From NCBI GenBank assembly GCA_963555705.1, contig OY743177.1, positions 56,502,096 through 56,566,095 of the forward strand: a stretch of DNA of 64,000 nucleotides. The letters run 5' to 3'. Under the pieces are notes generated by a model. It did no database searches. It saw only the letters and a list, made by a program, of their open reading frames with translations, and had not been told where the DNA came from. Positions 56,153-64,000 of this stretch are shown piece after piece. Made by a program: the position numbers and the translations under genes. Origin of the DNA: Ligustrum vulgare. Lineage: Eukaryota > Streptophyta > Magnoliopsida > Lamiales > Oleaceae. Position 1 is the first letter of the stretch, and every line of letters begins with the position of its first letter.

Positions 56153-56755
56153 TGTAAAGATTCAATTAGAACTGTTACTCCAATAGTCCAAACTATTTTA
56201 TCTGGACTAGAAGGAGCCCAAACACATGGCCCAATGGATTAAATCATCAAGTAGAAGCTAGCCCATTTATTGAGATCCGAATCCGGCCCAAGAGCCAGCT
56301 TGGTTTGATATCCAACAGCTGACCTAATATCAACCATTAGATCACCTTCATCTGATCTGAGCCCTTCATTACAGGATAAGGGTTAGACCTCAGATGATCG
56401 GTCATAATCCACTCTTCCAGATTCTTCTCTTCTCTCTTTGAGTTTGGCGATTTTCTCTGCCTTTTTCTTCGTGGTTTTTCAGAGAGAAATTACATCTATA
56501 GCATAATCTTTGTGGTTTGATTACTGATTCTGTGTGTATAATCAGTGATCTTCTTTGTGGTTTGTATACAGAATAATTTCTGTAATTCTTAGTGATTTTT
56601 GTTCCAGTTTTGTTATTTTTCAGAGAAGTTTTATTTTGGTTTTGTAAACCTGTGTTTCTTTCGATTTATGTTGATTCAATAAATCTTTTGAGGTTTTTGT
56701 TTAAATCGCTATTATTGTTTCTTTGTGGTTAATTCTGAGGCTTTAAATCATAATA
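56153..56755 (+). repeat. Element E 5' LTR
   Basis: 603-bp LTR beginning TGTAAAGATTCAATTAGAAC; several percent diverged by eye from 61907-62511. The flank ACCAC (56148-56152) pairs with GCCAC after the right LTR. Confidence 0.9.
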
Positions 56756-56769
56756 GTGGTATGAAAGCC

Positions 56770-57763
56770 TTAGGATTCATGTAAATAGGCTGTTCTTTGA
56801 CTTAGATCTTGTAGATCCAGAGTTTTTTTAGGTGGATCTGTGGTTTTCTGGAAATACTTTGTGGTTTCTGTAAAAACATTTTTAGGGTTTTCAGTTCTTT
56901 GTAGTAATCTTTAAAGAAATTGTGATTTCATGAGTTTTATGAAACACTTTTTACAAAACGTTTTTGTTTCTCTGAAAATTTTGGGAATCTTTTCAGATTT
57001 GAAATTTTTTTTAAAAATTTCATTATAATCTTCGTGGTATTTTTATGCTTTGTGGAATTATTTTAAAACCCTATTTTTAAAATAAGGTTTTTCAGATTTT
57101 TTTTTTTTTTTTTTGTATTTGGTTCATCTCATTCTGAGTCAAACATTTCTGGATCTTAGAACTCGGTATATTTTCATAAATATACTGAATATTCTAAAGG
57201 TGGTCCTACATTTCTTGGTGGCTAAACTTCGTAAATTACTGATAAGCGTTGTGGTATTGGAACTTTGCGGCTTTAAATCTGTGTGGCATTATATCTTTGT
57301 GGAACTGCAGTGGCATTAGATCTTGCAAAAGGTGATATCTTTAATTTATGCACTTTTAATTCTGAAATTTGTTTTCAATCTCTTGTTCTCTCCAAAATCT
57401 CTCTGTTGAATCTTACTTTTGGACCATATTCCTTATCTTTGTCCAGGATTTCTTGAGAATCCGGAAATCTGAGAGAGTTTTGGGCTGACCCATAGTAGGT
57501 TGAGGGATATACTGGAATAACAATTTTTCAGTATTCAGCTCTTTGTGGTTTTCTTGATTAGTGTAATTATTATTGTTGAACTACTTAGTGATTGATTTCT
57601 GAGACTGTGTGACTTACTTCTTGATCTTTGTGGATTACTTCTGATTAATTGAAACCTTATGTGATTATACCTTGTTTTTATTCACTGTTTGCTTGATTAA
57701 TTTTGAAGGAATAAGGCCTCATTTCTTGAAATTTTTCTTTACAATTCTTTAGTCATTACTTCA
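56770..57763 (+). other. Element E 5' leader
   Basis: About 1 kb between the primer-binding site and gag with no coding frame. It is rich in TTTGTGGT-like words and a 17-T run at 57096-57112. A packaging signal would be expected here; none can be pinpointed. Confidence 0.6.
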
Positions 57764-58740
57764 ATGGCTACTATAAAAGTAGATGTTGAAGTCTGGAATG
57801 GCAAAGGAGATTTTAATCTCTGGAGCCAGAAAATGAAAGCCTTATTACTTCAAATGAAGTTTTCTAAAGTCATTGATCAATCTTTACCTGTTAATTTAGC
57901 TCAGGATAGACATACTGAAATTGATGAAACTGCTTGGTATATTTCTTCATCTGTCTAATAATGTTATATTAGACAAATAGGAGAAACTAAAACTACTATG
58001 GAAATCTGGGATAAGTTAGAAGAAGTCTATGATACTGTCTCTCTGCCTGATAATTGTTTTTTGTGGAAACAATAATTTTCTTTCAAGTTTGATCCATCTA
58101 AAGATGTAGATGATAATATAAATAAGTTCACCAGGATCACACAAAGCCTTCTGAACTGTGATGAGAAATTGACTGATGAGCAAAAAGTTGTCTGTCTATT
58201 GAATGCTATGGGTGATAAGTTTAAGGACCTTAGAAATGCCCTAGAATATGGTGGGCAGAAATTGACTACAGAAATAGTTCACATTTCCCTTAAAAATAAG
58301 GAATTGGGATTTAAAAATAATCCTAAAGAAGCCTATAATATTATAGGAACTTCAAAGAAAAGGAATTCCTTTAGAGACAGTAAGCCAATGAACAATTTCA
58401 ATAAAATTTGGAATGCTCCTAATAATAATAGGAACTGGAATAATGTGAACAATAAGCCTGCCAAAGGAAATTTTCAAAATAAAGGCAATTTCAATAGGTC
58501 TAAAGATAGTAACTATAGAGGCCAAAATAACCTTAGAAATCAGGACAATTTCACAAGCTATGAAAATCCTAAGGGTCAAGACAACTTTAGGAACCAAAAC
58601 AATTCTAGAGGGAAAAATAACTCTGGGGTCTAGATAACATTAATAGACCCAGACTTTGTTTTTATTGTGGCCAACTTGGACATCAGGTTAAGTATTGTTC
58701 AAAAGGAAAAAATGAAGTTGGAACCAGCAATCAAACTGAA
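57764..58740 (+). pseudogene. Copia gag with zinc knuckle, broken
   Basis: It starts MATIKVDVEVWNGKGDFNLW at 57764, the typical copia gag opening. In-frame stops occur near 57956 and 58073; the frame continues at 58169-58633 with DKFKDLRNALEYGGQKLT and an Asn/Arg-rich tail. The CCHC zinc knuckle (CFYCGQLGHQVKYC, 58655-58700) lies in a different frame after the stop at 58631. Confidence 0.88.
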
Positions 58741-58764
58741 GCTGCAACACAAGATAATAATGGT

Positions 58765-59445
58765 GTGGTGTATGTTACTACTGAATTTGATAATAAGCAT
58801 GAATGGATATTTGATTCTGGTTGTACTTTTCATATGTGCCTTGACAAGGATTTATTTTCTGACTTCAGTAGTGACTATAATGGTTCTGTAAAACTTGGAA
58901 ACAATGTGATTTGTGAAGTAAAAGGAACTAGTAAGATTCTGTTGAAACTTGAAAATTACAGAACTCTTGTTTTAAATCAAACTAGATATGTGCCTGATTT
59001 GAAAAGAAACTTGATTTCTCTTAGTGTGCTTGATTCTGAATCATATGAAATCAGATTACATAAAGGTCATTTAACCATTTTTAAAGGTAATCTCTTACTT
59101 TCCTGTACTCCCAAAACAAATGGAATTTATGTGTTAAATTCCTATCCTATATGTGCTAAGTCTTTTAATGTTGTTTCTGAAAATGATAAATTTGTACTAT
59201 GGCATAAAAGACTTGGACACTTAGGTGAAAAAGGTCTAAAATTACTTGAAAAGGAAGGTGTCTTTGGTAAAGATGTCCTACAAAAACTTGATTTCTGTGA
59301 AAAGTGTGTTTTGGGAAAACAGAAAAGAAACTCTTTTGGTAAAGGGATTCATAAATCAAGTGATATTCTTGAATATTTGCATGCTGATTTGTGGGGTCCT
59401 GCCCAGTTAATTCTGTTTCAGGTTTTAGATACTTCCTACTTATAG
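58765..59445 (+). pseudogene. Copia protease and GAG-pre-integrase frame
   Basis: A 226-codon open frame. The protease active-site block EWIFDSGCTFHMC has D-S-G, as expected of copia aspartic proteases. The pre-integrase zinc module follows with LWHKRLGHLGEKGL and FCEKCVLGKQKR (H...H...C..C pattern). The frame shifts by one before the integrase core. Confidence 0.9.
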
Positions 59446-60060
59446 TTGATGACTATTCTAGGAAGACATGGGTTCATTTGTTAAAATCTAAGGATGCTAC
59501 TGTGTGGATGTTTAAAAATTGGATTACTTTAGTTCAAAATTTGAAAGATAGGAAAGTCTAAATTATTAGGACAGACAATGGTCTTGAGTTCTGCAATCAA
59601 GATTTTGATTCCTTTTGTAGTAATCTAGGCATTCTTAGACATAGGACTGTTGCATACAGTCCACAACAAAATGGGGTTGCTAAAAGAATGAATAGGACTC
59701 TCTTAGAAAGAACTAGGTGTCTTTTTTTTTTTGATTCAAATTTGCCAAAAAAATTTGGGGTGAAGCAGTTAAAACTGCTTCATATTTAATCAATATTTCT
59801 CCCTGCAGTGCTATTGATTTTAAAATTCCTGATCAGATTTGGAATAATTCTCTTCCTGACTTTTCAAAACTGAAAGTTTTTGGGTGTGCTGCATACTCAA
59901 ACCAAACTAAAACTAAACTTGATTCTAGGTCTATGAAATGTGTTTTTCTGGGGTATGGAGAATGTGTCAAGGGTTACAGGTTATGGGTAAAAGAATAGGG
60001 AGGTTACATGGTGATTTTAAGTAGATCTGTTGTTTTTAATGAAAACCTTTTTTCCCTTGT
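59415..60060 (+). pseudogene. Copia integrase core, broken
   Basis: In the frame starting at 59421 the block GFRYFLLIVDDYSRKTW carries the first catalytic Asp; after a stop near 59562, IIRTDNGLEFCNQ carries the second, and SPQQNGVAKRMNRTLLER holds the Glu region (usual spelling NGVAER, here K for E). A T run at 59726-59735 shifts the frame. The C-terminal part FGCAAY-like (VFGCAAYSNQTKT near 59880) is recognisable. Confidence 0.85.
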
Positions 60061-60114
60061 AAAGATGAAATTTTAATAGATTCTATTAGAGAAAAAGATT
60101 TTCTTACCTCTGAG

Positions 60115-61068
60115 TTGAGTGCAGATTATTTGAGTGATGAAAATGGTCTGCCCAATACTCAGTTTCAGGTGGAGCAACCCCCACATTCTCCAAACAACAC
60201 TCTTGAACATCATTCACCAAATTCTGTTCCTATTCCAGAAAATATTTCTGAAACTGATTTAAATCTTGAAAATTATCAATTAGCTAGGGATAGAACTAGA
60301 AGGAAGATTAGACCTCCTCCCAGATTTGATGATCCTGATTTTGTTTCTGCCTTTACATATTCTGAACCTTTACTTTATGAACCTGAATCATTTGAAGAAG
60401 CTGTGTCTTCAATTGATTCTAAATTGTGGCTTGCAACCATGCAAGAAGAGATAGATTATCTTACAAAAAATGGCACTTGGATTTTAGTTAACAAGCCTGA
60501 TAATATTAGGATTATGGACTGTAAATGGATTTTTAAAATAAAAGAGAGTGACTCAAAAGCTATAAAACCTAGATATAAGGCTAGACTTGTAGTTAAAGGG
60601 TTTTCTCAAAAAGAAAGTACAGATTATAATGAAATTTTTTCACCTATTGTTAAATATACCTCTATTAGAATTTTATTTGCTTTAGTTGCTCAATTTGATT
60701 TGGAACTAGAACAAATGGATGTTAAAACTGTTTTTTTGTATGGTTCATTAGATGAAACTACTTACATGCATCAACCAAAAGGATTTGAAAAAGGTGGTAA
60801 AACTGATTTGGTATGTTTGATAAAAAAATCCTTATATGGTTTGAAACAAGCTCCAAGACAATGGTATAAGATGTTTGATTCTTATATTCAAAGTTTTAAT
60901 TTTCAAAAGAGTCAATATGATTCCTGTTTTTATTATAAGTGCGATGACTCTGATTTTATGTATCTCTTGCTGTATGTTGATGACATGTTAATAGCTGGCC
61001 CAAATATGCATGATATTAACCTGCTTAAGAATAAATTGCAGTCTGAATTTGAAATGAAAGATTTATGA
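60115..61068 (+). pseudogene. Copia reverse transcriptase (open frame, 317 codons)
   Basis: Almost complete RT: WILVNKPDNIRIMDCKWIFK, KARLVVKGFSQKESTDYNE, VKTVFLYGSLDETTYMHQP, KKSLYGLKQAPRQWYKMFD and the catalytic LLYVDDMLIAGPN. The usual A-F-L of DVKTAFL is T-V-F-L here. It ends at a stop (61066) just before the RNase H region in the same frame, so RT-RNase H is truncated. Confidence 0.92.
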
Positions 61069-61740
61069 CATGCTAAAAGAATTCTTGATATGGATATATT
61101 TAGGGATAGGTATTCTGGAAACCTATTTTTAAATCAAAAACATTATATTGAAAAGGTTTTAAAAAGATTTAGTCTATCTGACTCTAAATCTGTTTCTCCG
61201 TCTTTGTCTGCACATTTTAAACTGTCAATTGAACATTCTCCTAAATATGTTGAAGAAGAATTTAGGATGAAAAATGTACCTTACTCAAACGCTATACGAT
61301 CTGTTATGTATCTTATGGTTTATACTAGACTTGATATTACTTTTGATATCAGTGTTCTTAGTAGATTTATGAGTAATCCTGGTGAATTGTTTATTCAGAT
61401 TTGTTGATTTAGATTTTGTTGGGAATATTGATAAGAGAAAATCAACTTTTGCATATTTCTTTACTTTAAACTGTTCTTGTATTAGCTAGAAATCTCAGCT
61501 ACAAAAACTTGTTGCATTATCTTAAAATGACACAGAATATATAGTCGTCACAGATGTAGTTAAAGAATGCATGTGGCTAAATGCTTTGTTGTCTGAAATT
61601 GGCTGCATTGACAATTCTGAAATTGAACTATGTACATATAGTCTTAGTGCATTACATTTGTGTAAAAATCCTGTCTTTCATAATAGGTCAAAACATATTG
61701 ATGTGGAATTTCATTTTATTAGGGATATAACTGAAAAATA
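61069..61740 (+). pseudogene. Copia RT C-terminal part and RNase H remnant
   Basis: After the stop the same frame resumes (HAKRILDMDIFRDRYSGN; LNQKHYIEKVLKRFSL; TRLDITFDISVLSRFMS) to 61407. RNase H beyond that is deleted in part and shifted (blocks near 61500-61740 such as KNPVFHNRSKHIDVEFHFIR in mixed frames). Not functional. Confidence 0.85.
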
Positions 61741-61906
61741 GTTAAACCTGTTAAAATTCCTACACAATTAAACCCTGCAGATGCAGGAACTAAGGTAATT
61801 CCAATTAACAAGTTTAAGGATGCTTTAATTTTTTTAAACTTGTTAGAATTTTGATACTTTCGTGTTTGTGTTTTACAGGAACTGTGACTCCAATTGAGGT
61901 GGAGAT

Positions 61907-62511
61907 TGTAAAGATTCAATTGGAACTGTAACTCCAATAGTCCAGACTATTTTATCTGGATTAGAAGGAGCCCAAACACATGGCCCAATGGATTAAATCA
62001 TCAAGTAGAAGCCAGTCCATTTATTGAGATCCGGATCGGACCCAAGACCCAGCTTGGTTTGATATCCAACAGCTGACCTAATATCAACCATTAGATCACC
62101 TTCATCTGATCTGAGCCCTTCATTGCGTGATAAGGGTTAGATCTCAGGTGATCGGTCATAATCCACTCTTCAAGATTCTTCTCTTTTCTTTCTCTGAGTT
62201 TGGCGATTTTCTCTGCGTTTTTCTTCGTGGTTTTTCAGAGAGAAATTACATCTTTTGTATAATCTTTGTGGTTTGATTACTGATTCTGTGTGTATAATCA
62301 GCGATCTTCTTTGTGGTTTGTATACAGAATAATTTTCGTAATTCTTAGTGGTTTTTGTGCGAGTTTTGTTGTTTTTTAGAGAAGTTTTATTTTGGTTTTG
62401 TAAACCTGTGTTTCTTGCGATTTATGTTGATTCAATAAATCTTTTGAGGTTTTTGTTTATATCGCTATTATTGTTTATTTGTGGTTGATTCTGATGCTTT
62501 AAATCATAACA
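61907..62511 (+). repeat. Element E 3' LTR
   Basis: 605-bp partner of 56153-56755, preceded by GAGGTGGAGAT and followed by GCCAC. Differences from the 5' copy are scattered substitutions. Confidence 0.9.
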
Positions 62512-62734
62512 GCCACAACTTATCTCGTCCCCCGCAAGATCATCGCACGACAACACTTCATTCCAAAACCCACACCATGAACGATGAACACTGCACTCCA
62601 GCCCATGCTTTGAACGGAGTCCGCTGCAAGTAGTAGCCCCCAAGGCCACAACTCGCCCTACCTTTAACGAGTTTGGCTCCACCTCTCACCACCCGTGATG
62701 AGTGTTGCTACCAGAGATTCGAGTGTGCTGTCTC

Positions 62735-64000
62735 TGATAAGTGTATTCTATACACTTATTTCTATCCTAAAAGTAGGGTTTTTATTGTCTGTTCAAGAAT
62801 ATTTGCTATTTATTTTATTTCATTTGTTTATATTTCAGGAATAACTCAAAAGTCGTTAAAACAAAGGAATAAAAGCTAAAATCGAGCAATTGGATGTTAA
62901 AAGTGTCAAAGTAAGCAAATCAAGAGTTGAAGTAGTTAGTCAAAGGGCCAATTGGAATAAGAAATCAAATTTGAAAGAAATCAAAAGTTCAGAGACTAAA
63001 TAGCAACAATCGGAAGTTGGAGAACTTGCTGTGCAATTAAAAGACAGGGACCAACTTGTAACATTTAAAATACGAAAATTGCAATTCAGAATAGAACCGT
63101 GCGGTCGCATGACATGAAAAATTTGCGACTGAAGATAACCTACAGAGTCGTGCGGCCGCAACAATTTGAACCGTGCGGTCGCACGGTAGAACTTCTAGGC
63201 CGCACTGGGCTTTTTGCACGGAAATCAGCAGTCTTTCTCCCCAAGTAACCTAATTCTCGTGAGAATCTATAAATACACTGCTTGGGGCATGAAATTAGGG
63301 GTTCCCAATTGTGATATTTCATGCCAAAACACTGTCGTATTGCTGGGAGATCCATTGAAAACCAGATTCAAGATTAAAGAACAAGGATCAAGAAGATGAT
63401 TGATGAACGGGGTGACTTCTATTCATTTTTCTTGTGATTTATCTTTTATCATGTTTTTAGGCTAGAATTCTTGTGTTAGGATTGTGATGAAGTTTTAATC
63501 ATTGATTCTATTTTTTGACCTATTATTTAATATACGCAGTTTATGGGTTTGATGCAATTAAATAAGTGCTTTTATTATTATGCAATTGTTTGGCAAGTTT
63601 TTGTGTGATTGTCTTTATGATTTTCTATGTTCGAAAGAGTAGGATTTCATTAGAAGCTATTTAATTGCCACAAAGTCTGATAGGGATAGAAATATATCCC
63701 TATATTTTGTGTTATCCTATATAGTGTTCATTGATCGTTAATACTTTTCTAATTGCTTAATTGTCATATAAATATAGTCAATTTGCATTTAGAGATAGGT
63801 TTTTATGCATCGCTCGAAAGTGGACTTAAATAACATTTGGAACATGGATATTCAAAACCCCGTGAATTGTATTTAAATGATTTGGTCAAACACATGGATG
63901 ATTTGGTTAAAATGGATTCATAATTCTAACGCATTTGTTTTTATTAGTTTTACATTCAAATTTTATTGTTTCTTTTAGCTTAATCTTTATTTTAATTTTC
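62735..64000. mobile_element. Start of another LTR element (probably gypsy), cut by window end
   Basis: The text from TGATAAGTGTATTCTATACA onward has the look of a long plant gypsy LTR beginning TG with a TATACACTTA-type inverted start, a TATAAATACACTG element (63268-63280), and a long AT-rich tail. Between 63095 and 63210 are three GTGCGGTCGCA/GTGCGGCCGCA palindromes. No coding block or second LTR is visible before 64000, so class and orientation are inferred. Confidence 0.45.

Larger units (their letters stand above)
56153..62511 (+). mobile_element. Full-length, decayed Ty1/copia element E
   Basis: LTRs at 56153-56755 and 61907-62511, with flanks ACCAC and GCCAC (5-bp duplication with one change). 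The primer-binding site GTGGTATGAAAGCC (56756-56769) has two substitutions from the tRNA-Met type; the purine tract GAGGTGGAGAT precedes the right LTR. The domain order gag, zinc knuckle, protease, integrase, reverse transcriptase, RNase H is that of copia. Frameshifts and stops occur in gag, before the protease, in integrase and after RT, so it is not autonomous now. Its proteins closely resemble the fragments at 5982-8340. Confidence 0.93.
55918..62734. mobile_element. Mutator-like element 3, left part, split by copia E
   Basis: The left end GTGGAAATTACACCCACCAG, then AATTCATAAATAAGGTCAAAC, matches the inverted ends of elements 1 and 2. The interior resumes after copia element E as a CAC/CCG-rich stretch (62517-62734), like the interiors of the other two. 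The right end was not found; the LTR starting at 62735 may interrupt it, so the true end may be outside the window. Confidence 0.5.

Overview
The window is nuclear DNA from a eudicot plant. It is AT-rich, and its three host genes are split by many GT/AG introns. Everything else is mobile DNA: LTR retrotransposons primed by initiator tRNA-Met, Helitrons, and Mutator-like elements and MITEs. There is no bacterial-type operon, rRNA, CRISPR array or recognisable tRNA gene. The species cannot be named from what is visible.

Host genes lie at 16.4-37.7 kb. (1) A plus-strand TLDc-domain (oxidation-resistance type) gene has 8 coding exons at 16432-20970 that join in phase to 329 aa. (2) Tail-to-tail with it, a minus-strand gene of 5 coding exons at 25080-21392 encodes a 149-aa conserved plant protein that I cannot name. 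(3) The minus-strand gene 37646-26372 is the spliceosome-associated U-box/WD40 E3 ligase PRP19 (MAC3/PUB59-60 type). It has 18 coding exons, 527 aa, and a possible extra 39-nt in-frame exon. Gene 2 carries a copia remnant and a MITE in intron 2. PRP19 carries a 2.5-kb Helitron in its last intron.

Left arm (1-16 kb): a complete TRIM with 5-bp target duplications (139-753); a decayed gypsy protease remnant; a decayed minus-strand copia element whose LTR copy is split by a 1.8-kb Mutator-like element with 9-bp duplications (8400-10178); gypsy-like element A (10436-14596); and a composite TIR element (14920-16029).

Right arm (38-64 kb): a 1.7-kb Helitron; a Helitron 5' end with tandemly duplicated MITE fragments; and a Mutator-like element (42458-55342) that is only about 2 kb once later insertions are removed. 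It carries a 4-coumarate:CoA ligase gene fragment and is broken by element B (43274-47647) and by element D (48554-55072), which itself contains element C (50152-53633). Then come a third Mutator-like left end, a full-length but decayed copia element E (56153-62511), and the start of another LTR that runs off the window.

Elements A-D are a related group of short, minus-strand, gypsy-like elements. A-C encode gag plus a retropepsin-like protease and D encodes little recognisable. None has reverse transcriptase or integrase, so they presumably depend on partners elsewhere. Their U3-side LTR regions all carry arrays of a palindrome, TTACGGCCGTAA, which is the most unusual recurring structure here. 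Two TIR elements have an unoccupied sister copy of their target site inside the window, so their 9-bp duplications can be read directly.
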